DNA of 38,859 nt, taken from the NCBI GenBank assembly GCA_947258495.1, contig CAMYIN010000112.1, forward strand, positions 1-38,859. Reading direction: 5' to 3'. Made by a program: the position numbers and the translations under genes. Shown one piece after another: positions 25,176 to 33,615 of the stretch (within the stretch, counting starts at the first letter, position 1; the number at the start of each line of letters is the position of its first letter). Below the pieces are notes generated by a model, which was not told the origin of the DNA, ran no database searches, and saw only the letters and a program-made list of their open reading frames with translations. Source of the DNA: an uncultured Gammaproteobacteria bacterium (GTDB lineage: Bacteria; Pseudomonadota; Gammaproteobacteria; Arenicellales; JAANXG01).

Positions 25176-27295
25176 CGGCCGCAGCCGCGAGGCCGAAATC
25201 CGCAAACCTGCTGGTGGAAATCGGAACCGAGGAGCTGCCGCCGGGCACCTTGTCGGCGCTGGGGCGTGCCTTCGCCGAGGCCCTGTGCCGGGGTCTGGCC
25301 GAGGCCGGTCTGCGGGCGGAACCGGATCTGCAGCCGCGCTGGTTTGCGTCCCCCCGGCGTTTGGCCGCATGGATACCATCGGTGCTCGACAAGCAGCCGG
25401 ACCAACAGGTGGAGCGGCGCGGTCCGGCGGTGGCCGCCGCCTTCGACCGGCAGGGCCGCGCCACCAAGGCCGCTACCGGTTTTGCCCGCTCCTGCGGAGT
25501 GGACGTCGATCAGCTGGCTCAAGTCCGTGACAGTAAAGGCGCCCGGCTGATGTATCGCGTCACCCGCAGCGGCGAAGCCGCGGCGGCGCTGATTCCCAAG
25601 TGCGTAGAATACGCCGTCAAGCAACTGCCTATCCGGAAACGAATGCGGTGGGGCGACGGCGCGGCCGAATTCGTGCGGCCGGTTCACTGGTTGGTTGTCA
25701 TTCACGGCAGACGGCCGGTAAAGACGGAAATGTTGTCGGTAACCTCCGATGTTTATACCAGGGGCCACAGATTTCATTGTGAACGCCGACTGCGCGTGAC
25801 CGACGCCGATGACTACGAACGCTTGTTGAAAGAAGACGGGTTTGTAATCCCCGCATTCGACGATCGGCGGCAACGCATCGAGCGTCACGTCAGGCGCATC
25901 GCGAAACGCCAAAACGCAATTCCGGTGTCGGATCCCGCTCTGCTGAATGAGGTCACGGGGCTTGTGGAATGGCCGGTACCCGTTCTGGGTGAGTTCGACA
26001 GGGCGTTTTTGGAGTTGCCCCCGGAAGTCCTGGTGTCGTCCATGCGCGACCACCAGAAGTACTTTCCGCTCGCCGATGACAACGGCCGCCTGCAGCCGTT
26101 CTTCATAACCCTGAGCAATATCAAGAGCAAACGCCCGGGACGAGTCCGAGAGGGCAACGAGCGGGTGCTCCGAGCGCGTTTGTCCGACGCGCGATTCTTC
26201 TGGGAAACGGACCGTAAGCAGCCGCTTCGTGCCCGCGTCGACGCCTTGCGGGGAGTGCTTTTCCACAGAAAGCTGGGGTCTATGTTCGACAAGAGTGAGC
26301 GCGTGCGGGCCCTGTCGGCGGTGATCGCGTCGGGCTGCGGGGCGGACGTGCAGCACTGCGAAAGCGCGGCGTCGCTGGCGAAGGCCGACCTGGTGACCGA
26401 GATGGTCGGGGAGTTTCCGGAATTGCAGGGGGTGATGGGGCGCTACTACGCGGCACACGACGGCGAGCCGGCTGCGGTGGCGCGCGCCATCGAGGAACAC
26501 TACTTGCCCCGCTTCGCCGGCGATCGGCTTCCACGCAGCGGAGTGGGGCAGGTGCTGGCGATCGCGGACAGGCTGGACACCCTGGTCGGAATTTTCAGTG
26601 CGGGAGAAGAGCCCAGTGGCGACAAGGACCCCTACGCGCTGCGGCGGGCGGCGCTGGGGGTCTTGCGCATACTCACGGAAAAGGGCCTGGGCTTCGATTT
26701 GTTCGCGCTGCTGCGTGATGCCGTGCGTATCTATCGGCAACAAGACGCGTCGCCGGCGGTGCCGGACGATGTGGCAGATCGCGTGTTTGAGTTCATGCTT
26801 GAACGCCAGCGGGCGTTTTACGTCGCCGCGGATTTCCAGGCGGACGAAGTCAACGCGGTGATCAGCACCCGTCCCGTTAGCCCGTTGGATTTCGAAAAAC
26901 GCCTCCGCGCAGTGGCGGAATTCCGCCGCCGGCCGGAAGCAGCCAACCTCACCGCCGCCAACAAGCGCATCCGGAATATTCTGCGCAAGAGCAAACAGAC
27001 CGTACCCGCGAAAATCGACGAGAGCGTGCTCACAGAGCCCGAGGAAATACGGTTGTATGAAGCATTGCAGAAACTCAGCAGACGGGCGCAGAAACATTTC
27101 GACGACGGCAGATACGACCGGGGTCTTACGAAGCTGGTGGCTTTGAAGGACCCCGTCGATCGGTTTTTCGACCAGGTCCTGGTCATGACGGACGACGAGG
27201 TGATACGCGGAAACCGCCTTGCGTTGCTCACCAGAATACAAGAATTGTTCTTGCGCACGGCGGACGTATCCAAGTTGCAAGACAGCGGCGGGTGA
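25172..27295 (+). CDS. glyS: Glycyl-tRNA synthetase beta subunit
   Basis: GlyS binds tRNA-Gly and supports the alpha subunit. The 707-aa protein starts from a GTG overlapping the glyQ stop and begins with [16 protein letters not shown], the family hallmark. Further motifs are [41 protein letters not shown], the HD-like [17 protein letters not shown] segment and a C-terminal helical region resembling an anticodon-binding domain. The length is close to E. coli GlyS (689). Confidence 0.97.
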   Translation: MTAAAARPKSANLLVEIGTEELPPGTLSALGRAFAEALCRGLAEAGLRAEPDLQPRWFASPRRLAAWIPSVLDKQPDQQVERRGPAVAAAFDRQGRATKAATGFARSCGVDVDQLAQVRDSKGARLMYRVTRSGEAAAALIPKCVEYAVKQLPIRKRMRWGDGAAEFVRPVHWLVVIHGRRPVKTEMLSVTSDVYTRGHRFHCERRLRVTDADDYERLLKEDGFVIPAFDDRRQRIERHVRRIAKRQNAIPVSDPALLNEVTGLVEWPVPVLGEFDRAFLELPPEVLVSSMRDHQKYFPLADDNGRLQPFFITLSNIKSKRPGRVREGNERVLRARLSDARFFWETDRKQPLRARVDALRGVLFHRKLGSMFDKSERVRALSAVIASGCGADVQHCESAASLAKADLVTEMVGEFPELQGVMGRYYAAHDGEPAAVARAIEEHYLPRFAGDRLPRSGVGQVLAIADRLDTLVGIFSAGEEPSGDKDPYALRRAALGVLRILTEKGLGFDLFALLRDAVRIYRQQDASPAVPDDVADRVFEFMLERQRAFYVAADFQADEVNAVISTRPVSPLDFEKRLRAVAEFRRRPEAANLTAANKRIRNILRKSKQTVPAKIDESVLTEPEEIRLYEALQKLSRRAQKHFDDGRYDRGLTKLVALKDPVDRFFDQVLVMTDDEVIRGNRLALLTRIQELFLRTADVSKLQDSGG

Positions 27296-27349
27296 GCGCA
27301 AACTTTCTCGAACGATTCGTGACGAAACGGCCCCGGTTGTACGCATGAC

Positions 27350-27676
27350 ATGAATACAGACTCCTACAGAGCGATGCTGGACGCGGTGCAGGCGTTCCAC
27401 GATAAACACCGCTTCAAGGAATCCGGCGGTGAAGACCTGGTGTACCGCATGGCCCTCATGGCGGAGGAGCTGGGCGAGATTTCGGCTTGCGTAACCAAGG
27501 GCCGCGACAAGAGCCAACTCGCCGAGGAATGCGCCGACCTAATGATCCTGTTGCTGGGTACCGCTATTTCCGCGGAACTGGACCTGAACGAGGCGTTCTG
27601 GAAAAAGATGCATACACTGGAAAATCGCACCGCCCGCCGTATAGATGGACGGGTGCGTGTGTCGGAATTCGAGTAG
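27350..27676 (+). CDS. MazG-like nucleotide pyrophosphohydrolase
   Basis: The 108-aa protein is almost all helix and carries the all-alpha NTP-pyrophosphatase signature: MAEELGEISACV followed 20 residues later by EECADLMILLLG, the acidic residues that hold magnesium. Relatives hydrolyse non-canonical or surplus nucleoside triphosphates to monophosphates. The closing RRIDGRVRV is typical of short MazG-like proteins. The substrate cannot be told. It stands 54 bases after glyS and 12 before gmhB on the same strand. Confidence 0.85.
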   Translation: MNTDSYRAMLDAVQAFHDKHRFKESGGEDLVYRMALMAEELGEISACVTKGRDKSQLAEECADLMILLLGTAISAELDLNEAFWKKMHTLENRTARRIDGRVRVSEFE

Positions 27677-27688
27677 TCGGCGACGACC

Positions 27689-28285
27689 ATGCGCTTGGTA
27701 ATCCTGGACCGCGACGGCGTCATCAATCACGACTCGGACCAATACATCAAGTCGCCCAAGGAATGGGCGCCCATCGACGGAAGCCTCGAGGCGATAGCCC
27801 GATTGTGCCGTGCCGATTATCGAGTCATGGTGGTGACCAACCAGTCGGGGGTGTCGCGGGGTTTGTTTACCGTGGACACTTTGAACAAGATCCATGTGCA
27901 TATGCTCGAGCGTATCCACCAAAAAGGTGGAGAGATCGACGCAATATTTTTTTGCCCTCACGGACCGGATGACGGTTGCGATTGCCGTAAACCCAAGCCC
28001 GCAATGCTGCTGGATTTGGCGGAACGCCTGAAGATCAACCTCTCCGCGGTGCCGGCCGTGGGAGATTCTCTGCGGGACCTGCAGGCTGCCCGGAGCGTGA
28101 ACGCGCTGCCGGTCCTGGTGAGAACCGGCAACGGGTCGTTGACGCAATCCGGGCTGCGGGACAGCGATCTTGCGGATACGGCGGTGTACGACGACCTTGC
28201 GGCATTCGTGGATTCCCTGCTCAGCGGTGAACTGGACGAGCGTATGCGAAATCTGCTGCAGCACCCGGAATCGCGGAAGACGTGA
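27689..28285 (+). CDS. gmhB: D-glycero-beta-D-manno-heptose 1,7-bisphosphate 7-phosphatase
   Basis: GmhB dephosphorylates heptose bisphosphate in the pathway to ADP-heptose for the lipopolysaccharide core. The 198-aa HAD-family protein has the nucleophile motif LDRDGVIN, VVTNQSGVSRG, the zinc-binding loop CPHGPDDGCDCRKPKP and the acidic motif VGDSLRDLQAA. It follows a MazG-like gene and is followed 7 bases later by plsC. This glyQS-gmhB-plsC order is common in gammaproteobacteria. Confidence 0.95.
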   Translation: MRLVILDRDGVINHDSDQYIKSPKEWAPIDGSLEAIARLCRADYRVMVVTNQSGVSRGLFTVDTLNKIHVHMLERIHQKGGEIDAIFFCPHGPDDGCDCRKPKPAMLLDLAERLKINLSAVPAVGDSLRDLQAARSVNALPVLVRTGNGSLTQSGLRDSDLADTAVYDDLAAFVDSLLSGELDERMRNLLQHPESRKT

Positions 28286-28292
28286 GGCAGGG

Positions 28293-29039
28293 ATGCGGTT
28301 CTTGCGCTCTTTGCTTTTCCTGTTCGGGCAGGTCGTGTCCGCGGTGTTGTATACGCCGGTGGCGATACTGGCCTACCCCCTGCCCGCCGTTCCCCGCGCA
28401 CGCCTGATTGCCGGTTGGGCGCATTTCGTGCTCTGGTGGCTGCGGCTCACCTGCGGCGTGACGCACCGCGTCCAGGGCCTTCAGCATTTGCCGCGGGATC
28501 CGTGCGTGATCCTGTCCAAGCATCAATCGGCGTGGGAGACGATTGCGTTCCAGGTGATTTTTCCTCCGCAGGCGTGGGTACTGAAGCGGGAACTGTTGCG
28601 GATCCCTGTTTTCGGCTGGGCGCTCGCCGCCACCCGGCCCGTGTCCATCGATCGACGTGGCGGCGTGAGGGCACTGGGAAAACTGGTGACCCAGGGCACG
28701 AGCCGCCTCAGGGAGGGCCGCTGTGTCGTGGTGTTTCCCGAGGGAACGCGTGTGCTTCCGGGGGAATCGGGGCGCTACAACCCCGGAGGTGCGTTGCTGG
28801 CGGTCAAGGCCGGCGTACCGGTGGTGCCCGTGGCGCACAACGCGGGCCGTTACTGGCCGCGTCGCGGCTTCATCAAGCGCCCGGGTGAAATTCAGGTCGT
28901 CGTCGGGCCGCCGATCGCGGTCGCCGGGGTTCGCGTACGGCACGTCATGGCAAAGGCCGAGGCCTGGATCGAGGCGGCAATGGCCGATATCGAGTCGACG
29001 GCGGCGGCTGAGCGAGGGGCGGGGACCAAATGCGTTTGA
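28293..29039 (+). CDS. plsC: 1-acyl-sn-glycerol-3-phosphate acyltransferase
   Basis: PlsC adds the second acyl chain to make phosphatidic acid at the inner membrane. The 248-aa protein has an N-terminal hydrophobic region (about residues 4-30), the catalytic motif KHQSAWET, LKRELLRIPVFGW, and the substrate motif FPEGTR. The usual H-x4-D appears as H-x4-E, a variant I associate with some proteobacterial homologues. The ATG at 28293 follows a GAGGCAGGG stretch; an upstream extension would lie inside gmhB and is not coding. Confidence 0.93.
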   Translation: MRFLRSLLFLFGQVVSAVLYTPVAILAYPLPAVPRARLIAGWAHFVLWWLRLTCGVTHRVQGLQHLPRDPCVILSKHQSAWETIAFQVIFPPQAWVLKRELLRIPVFGWALAATRPVSIDRRGGVRALGKLVTQGTSRLREGRCVVVFPEGTRVLPGESGRYNPGGALLAVKAGVPVVPVAHNAGRYWPRRGFIKRPGEIQVVVGPPIAVAGVRVRHVMAKAEAWIEAAMADIESTAAAERGAGTKCV

Positions 29040-29072
29040 AGCGAGTTTTCCAGCCGCGCACGAGCCTTGCTG

Positions 29073-29699
29073 CTAATTTTGTCGTGGACTGTTCGCGCCG
29101 TGTTGCGGTCTATGGCACATGGACTCGAGGGGAAAGTGCAGCAACGCGCCGTTGACCGCCTGCAACACATACTCGCCCGATTGCGCCTCCTGAAGATAAA
29201 CCATATCCACTTGTTTGCGCACTTTCTCGGCGGACGGTCCACCCTGCGGCTCGAAGGCCGCCGACCGACCGGTATCGAGATCTACGGCTGACCCCGGCTT
29301 CAAGCGGAGCGGGGCGAACAGCACCGGAGCGTAGCCGTCTGCCACACGTCCGTAGACGACACCCTGCTCGATGAGCACATGCGGTGGTTGGTCCGGCAAC
29401 GGCTGCAACCAACGGAACAGAAACTTGCCATGCAGATTCGCGCTGCTGCGAAACACCCCGATGCCCCTGTCGGCTCGTTCCGGATAGAGTTTGAAGGCCC
29501 CTTTTTGCAGTTGCTCGAATTCGGTACGAGCGAACGTGTTTACCTTCGTCGCCACGTAGCGTTCCGGCGCCACGAGGAACTGATTCGCCATCAGACTTTC
29601 GTATTCATCGTAGAGAACGTTGCAGTCGAAAAATCCGGCGTACACGACCTGGTGTACAAGTAACAAGGCGCCGGTCACGGTGGTAAAACGGAGCATCAT
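29073..29699 (-). CDS. Exported protein of unknown function, 208 aa
   Basis: The product begins with a classical signal peptide (MMLRF, hydrophobic core, cleavage likely after VVYA), so the mature protein should start near GFFDC and reach the periplasm. Two cysteines lie near the ends of the mature protein (FFDC and ESMC), which could pair. The sequence is rich in beta-prone stretches such as GKFLFRWLQPL and HVLIEQGVVYGRVADGY. I recognise no family. The ATG pair at 29699 follows AAGAAGG; upstream in-frame sequence lacks protein character. It is convergent with plsC and lies 241 bases downstream of rsmA. Confidence 0.75.
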   Translation of the reverse strand: MMLRFTTVTGALLLVHQVVYAGFFDCNVLYDEYESLMANQFLVAPERYVATKVNTFARTEFEQLQKGAFKLYPERADRGIGVFRSSANLHGKFLFRWLQPLPDQPPHVLIEQGVVYGRVADGYAPVLFAPLRLKPGSAVDLDTGRSAAFEPQGGPSAEKVRKQVDMVYLQEAQSGEYVLQAVNGALLHFPLESMCHRPQHGANSPRQN

Positions 29700-29905
29700 G
29701 GGTTGTTGCCTTCTTGTTGGTCTGCGTGTCGAATCGGCACGATCAAGGAAAGACAAATCCCTTGACCAGCGTGCACGTCTCCGCCCAATCGCCGTGCGCG
29801 GACTCGGCCCTTTCGGTGCCGGCGCCGTGGCATGGCGGACCTGGCACGGGTACGGCGGACTTCGGGTCCCGTTGCGGGTCGTGTAAACACCCACCCTGAT
29901 GGCGC

Positions 29906-29911
29906 ATTATA
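29906..29911 (-). promoter_or_regulatory. Possible -10 of the exported-protein gene
   Basis: A perfect TATAAT lies between rsmA and the exported-protein gene on the minus strand, about 200 bases before the latter's start. No matching -35 is evident. Confidence 0.3.
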
Positions 29912-29940
29912 CGCGGCATCCCCGTGGCGCTGGAGCGGGG

Positions 29941-30720
29941 TCAGGGTGAAATCCTGCTCAAACGGGCATAGTCCGCAACGCTGACCTGCTCCGGCCTGAG
30001 ATTGGGATCGATGCCCGCTGCGCGAATCTGCGCCGCGTCGATGGCGCCCCGCAGGGCGTTTTTCAGGGTCTTTCGCCGCTGGCTGAAGGCCCTGCGAACG
30101 ATGTCGTTGAACCTATCGACATGGGATATCGGGTATGGCGTCGGTCGGTGGGGTCGCAGGAGGATTACCGAAGACTCGACCTGGGGCCGCGGAAAGAAGG
30201 CCCCCGGGGACACCGACAACACCGGTTCGACGACGCATTGTTGCTGCACCATGACGCTCAGGCGGCCGTAATCCTTGTTCCCCGGCGCCGCGCGGACGCG
30301 TTCGGCGACCTCCTTCTGCAGCATCAGCCAGAGTTCGTCGATACACTGCGCGTGGGTGAGCAAGCGGAAGAGCAGAGGTGTGGAGATGTTGTACGGCAGG
30401 TTGCCGATGACGCGGATGCGCGTGCCCGCCGGGCAAACGTCACAGTAATCGAAGCGCAAAGCATCGGCGTGGTGCACCACCAGGTTGGGGAATTTCTCGG
30501 ATTGCTGCAACAATTGGGCGACGAGGCGCTCATCGATCTCGATAACGTGCAGAGCCGCCACCCTCGGGGCGAGCACCAGCGTCAGCGCACCCTCGCCCGC
30601 GCCGATCTCGACGACGGTCTCCCCCGGCTCGGGGCCGAAGGCGTCAACGATCTTATCAACGACGGATCTTTGTCGAAGAAAGTGCTGCCCCAGCGATTTC
30701 TTGGGAACCGGCGCGCTCAT
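29941..30720 (-). CDS. rsmA: 16S rRNA (adenine 1518/1519-N6) dimethyltransferase
   Basis: RsmA (KsgA) dimethylates two adjacent adenines near the 3' end of 16S rRNA late in small-subunit assembly. The 259-aa protein starts with KKSLGQHFL and has the SAM-binding motif VEIGAGEGALT, EIDERLV, the catalytic NLPYNIST and FFPRPQVESSV with FSQRRKTLKNAL. Its ATG overlaps the pdxA stop (ATGA), which supports this start over the much longer frame that runs through pdxA. pdxA-rsmA is a conserved pair. Confidence 0.97.
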   Translation of the reverse strand: MSAPVPKKSLGQHFLRQRSVVDKIVDAFGPEPGETVVEIGAGEGALTLVLAPRVAALHVIEIDERLVAQLLQQSEKFPNLVVHHADALRFDYCDVCPAGTRIRVIGNLPYNISTPLLFRLLTHAQCIDELWLMLQKEVAERVRAAPGNKDYGRLSVMVQQQCVVEPVLSVSPGAFFPRPQVESSVILLRPHRPTPYPISHVDRFNDIVRRAFSQRRKTLKNALRGAIDAAQIRAAGIDPNLRPEQVSVADYARLSRISP

Positions 30721-31733
30721 GCGGGGTCGCGCGCCGCTGCTCCGGCATGTGCCGATGTCAGGTTGTGGACGATGTCGATGGCGACGTTCACCGCCTCCGC
30801 CATGCTGCCCGCGTTCGCTCTGCCGCTGCCGGCAAGCTCCAGCGCCGTGCCGTGATCCACCGAAGTGCGCACTATCGGCAGGCCGAGGGTAACGTTCACG
30901 GCGCGTCCGAACCCCGCGTACTTTATCACCGGTAAACCCTGATCGTGATACATGGTCAAGACGACGTCGAAGTTCGCGAGTTGCGATTTCGTGAAAACCG
31001 TGTCTGCGGACCAGGGTCCGGATACGCTCACGCCGCATCGCCTGAGTTTCTCCACCGCCGGTCCGATCACTTCGATTTCCTCCGTCCCCAAATGTCCTCC
31101 CTCCCCCGCGTGCGGGTTCAGGCCGCACACCGCAATCCGCGGGTGTGCCAGCGCGAGCTTGCCTGGGAAGTCGCATGCCAGCACACGAATTACGCTTTCC
31201 AGCCGTACACGGGTGAGCCGCTCGCTCACGTCCGCCAGCGGGACGTGAGTCGTGACCAGGGCGACGCGCAACGTCCCCGCCATCAGTAACATCACCGGGC
31301 ACTCGGCACCGGTGCGCTCCGCCAGGTATTCGGTATGACCGGAAAACCGCAGCCCCGATTCGTTGATCACGCCTTTGTGCACCGGTCCCGTCACCAGGGC
31401 ATCGACTTGCCCCGCGACGCAAGCGTCCACCGCGCGATCCAGGCTGGCAAGAACGTAGGCGGAGTTTCTTGGATCGGGACTGCCCGCCTGCACCGGTACG
31501 CGCAGGGTCTCCGGGATGACCGCGAGCGCGCCGGAGCGATGTGGTTCGCCGCGCCATTCGACGACGCGTACACGTTGACCGAGGACACCGGCGCGCTGCT
31601 CCAGCAGTTCGGGATCGGCGACGGCGACGAGGCTGCAGCCCAGTTCCCGTTGCGCGAGCACGATGGCGAGATCCGGACCGATCCCGGAAGGTTCTCCGGG
31701 GGTGAGCACAATGCGGGGCAGGCGATCGTTCAC
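30717..31733 (-). CDS. pdxA: 4-hydroxythreonine-4-phosphate dehydrogenase
   Basis: PdxA oxidises 4-phosphohydroxy-threonine in the DXP-dependent vitamin B6 pathway. The 338-aa protein has TPGEPSGIGPDL, VTGPVHKGVINESG, FSGHTEYLAE, the metal ligands TTHVPL, GLNPHAGEGG, and YHDQGLPVIKY with TSVDHGTALELAG. It starts at a GTG that directly precedes the conserved RIVLTPGEP region. It is translationally coupled to rsmA. The surA gene often found upstream in other gammaproteobacteria is absent; a divergent fetAB pair is there instead. Confidence 0.96.
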   Translation of the reverse strand: MNDRLPRIVLTPGEPSGIGPDLAIVLAQRELGCSLVAVADPELLEQRAGVLGQRVRVVEWRGEPHRSGALAVIPETLRVPVQAGSPDPRNSAYVLASLDRAVDACVAGQVDALVTGPVHKGVINESGLRFSGHTEYLAERTGAECPVMLLMAGTLRVALVTTHVPLADVSERLTRVRLESVIRVLACDFPGKLALAHPRIAVCGLNPHAGEGGHLGTEEIEVIGPAVEKLRRCGVSVSGPWSADTVFTKSQLANFDVVLTMYHDQGLPVIKYAGFGRAVNVTLGLPIVRTSVDHGTALELAGSGRANAGSMAEAVNVAIDIVHNLTSAHAGAAARDPA

Positions 31734-32056
31734 GCAGCGTGGTCAATCCAGACGCCAGTGTGCGGCGTCGCAATACGGTTCTGTGGTGGTGTATCGCGGC
31801 CGCAATGGGCGACGTTCACCGGCTGCAACCCGGTGCGGTCGCGGCGACCGCCGCGACGAGGCGGGTCGTTCGAACCGCCGCCGCGGCATCACCAATGGGG
31901 CCCCGCTCGGATTACAGTGCGGCGGGGCTCTACCTGCGAGTTTTAGTCCGGCCAAGGGCGTTTTCTCTTTGCGGCGAGTTGCAGCGACTACATGATACCG
32001 GCCTCGATACGGCGGCGGTAGCCGGTTGATAGAATACCGAGGGGACCGGCCGGACT
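31734..32056. other. Divergent intergenic region between pdxA and fetA
   Basis: This 323-base stretch has no credible gene. It holds a perfect GC-rich palindrome (31835-31851, GCGGTCGC-G-GCGACCGC) that would form a hairpin in a pdxA leader, and a possible fetA -10 (TAGAAT, 32030-32035) without a clear -35. No Fur-type box was seen. Confidence 0.5.
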
Positions 32057-32704
32057 ATGACGACTGTACTTGAGCTCGAGAAATTCGCTGCGCGGCGCGC
32101 GGGCGCCGATTCCACAGCTGTCGTCTCGATGGCCGTTAGCGCTGGAGAGGTGGTGTCCCTGAGCGGCCCTTCGGGTTGCGGAAAGACCCTGTTCCTGCGC
32201 GCGGTGGCGGATCTTGATCCATGCGTCGGCCGGGCGCTGCTCGACCGCCTTGAGCGACGCCTTTACACCGGACCGGAGTGGCGTCGGCGCGTGGCGTATG
32301 TGGCCACCGAGAGCGCCTGGTGGTCCGCGCGCGCGGGCGATCACTTCGCGACCTCGCCCGATGTCGATATGCTGGCGCAGTTGGGGCTGGCGGAGACAAT
32401 ACTGAAGCAAAACACATCCCGGTTGTCGACCGGGGAGCGGCAGCGCTTGGCTTTGTTGCGGAGTTTGAGTACCGAGCCACGTGTTTTACTGCTGGACGAA
32501 CCCACCGCGTCGCTCGACCGCGAATCGGCGTTGCGAATGGAGTCTCTGGTGCGCAGATGGGTTCGGGCTTCGGCAACGGCGGTTCTATGGGTATGCCACG
32601 ACCGCAATCAGCGAGCGCGTATCGCCGATCGCGCTTTCGAGTTCCATGACAACACGCTGCGCGATATTCCGCGCCCGGAGCGATCGTGGGCGTCATCGCA
32701 TTGA
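32057..32704 (+). CDS. fetA: FetA-like ABC transporter ATP-binding protein
   Basis: The 215-aa ATPase has Walker A GPSGCGKT, the signature LSTGERQRLALLR, Walker B VLLLDEPTASLD and the switch histidine in WVCHDRNQ. Its short length and the UPF0014-type permease encoded next, overlapping by 19 bases, identify it with the FetAB (YbbLM) system. In E. coli FetAB has been implicated in iron export and in tolerance of oxidative stress. The transported substrate here is inferred from homology only. Confidence 0.87.
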   Translation: MTTVLELEKFAARRAGADSTAVVSMAVSAGEVVSLSGPSGCGKTLFLRAVADLDPCVGRALLDRLERRLYTGPEWRRRVAYVATESAWWSARAGDHFATSPDVDMLAQLGLAETILKQNTSRLSTGERQRLALLRSLSTEPRVLLLDEPTASLDRESALRMESLVRRWVRASATAVLWVCHDRNQRARIADRAFEFHDNTLRDIPRPERSWASSH

Positions 32705-33495
32705 CATACCATGATCTACTGCTGTCGGCAGTGTTGGTGTTGCTGCTTGCCGCAGTGTCGATCGCGCTCTCGCTCGGCATCGCGCAGGGGCTGTTGATCG
32801 CCGGCGTGCGCACGGTCGTCCAGTTGCTGTTGGTGGGACAGGTGTTAAAGGTCTTGTTCGAGAACGCAAGTCTCACCTGGGTCGTGCTCATGGCTCTGGT
32901 GATGCTCGCGGTAGCCACGCGTGAAGTGGGCGCCCGGCAGACTAATCCAATGTCGGGATTGTGGGGGATCGGGCTGAACGCCGGAGCACTGTTCGTGTCG
33001 TCGTTCGGCGTAACTGTTCTGGCGTTGTTCGTGGTGTTGAAACCCCAGCCTTGGTATATGCCGCAATACGCCGTACCCCTGCTGGGGATGCTGCTGGGAA
33101 ACGCGATGACCGCCATTGCGCTCGGTCTGGATCGGCTGACCTCGGCCGCGGTACGGCAGCGCAACCAGATCGAGGCGCGCCTCGCCCTGGGACATCCCTG
33201 GCGTCGGGCCATGACCGATATCCAGCGTGACAGCGTCCATGTAGCCCTGGTGCCGATCGTCAACGCCATGGCGGCCGCCGGTGTCGTCAGCCTGCCGGGC
33301 ATGATGACCGGCCAGATCCTCGCGGGGATTCCTCCGCTGGAAGCCGTTAAGTACCAGATAGTAATAATGTTTTTGATCGCGGGCGCAAGCGGCCTCGGGG
33401 CCTTGTCGGCGATATATCTGGGAGCGCGGCGGCTCTTCGACGATCGCCAAAGACTGCGGCTCGAGCGCCTGCGTGCGGACGATCCCCGGGGCTGA
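32686..33495 (+). CDS. fetB: FetB-like (UPF0014) membrane permease
   Basis: The 269-aa protein has about seven hydrophobic helices and the UPF0014 features VRTVVQLLLVG, the central GMLLGNAMTAIALGLDR and the late VSLPGMMTGQILAG followed by KYQIVIMF. It is the membrane partner of the ATPase just upstream. The GTG start at 32686 follows GGAG and overlaps fetA, consistent with coupled translation. Confidence 0.9.
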   Translation: MGVIALTYHDLLLSAVLVLLLAAVSIALSLGIAQGLLIAGVRTVVQLLLVGQVLKVLFENASLTWVVLMALVMLAVATREVGARQTNPMSGLWGIGLNAGALFVSSFGVTVLALFVVLKPQPWYMPQYAVPLLGMLLGNAMTAIALGLDRLTSAAVRQRNQIEARLALGHPWRRAMTDIQRDSVHVALVPIVNAMAAAGVVSLPGMMTGQILAGIPPLEAVKYQIVIMFLIAGASGLGALSAIYLGARRLFDDRQRLRLERLRADDPRG

Positions 33496-33615
33496 CGCTC
33501 TCCGGCTTATGGCGGTGGATTATTGGCTATACTTATTTCTGTGGGGTGTCTGGCGTCGTTCCGCACGCCAGACCTTTGTTCACGGCTGTACGGTCTCGGG
33601 GGTTCCGATACGGCA

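Noticed and set aside
30721-31773. A 610-aa rsmA frame starting near 31773
   Set aside because: The upstream part is the wrong frame of pdxA. The ATG overlapping the pdxA stop starts exactly at the conserved RsmA N-terminus.
31861-31895. Possible tRNA 3' end (GTTCGAACC ... CACCA)
   Set aside because: The would-be T-loop is too long, and no other cloverleaf arm is present upstream.
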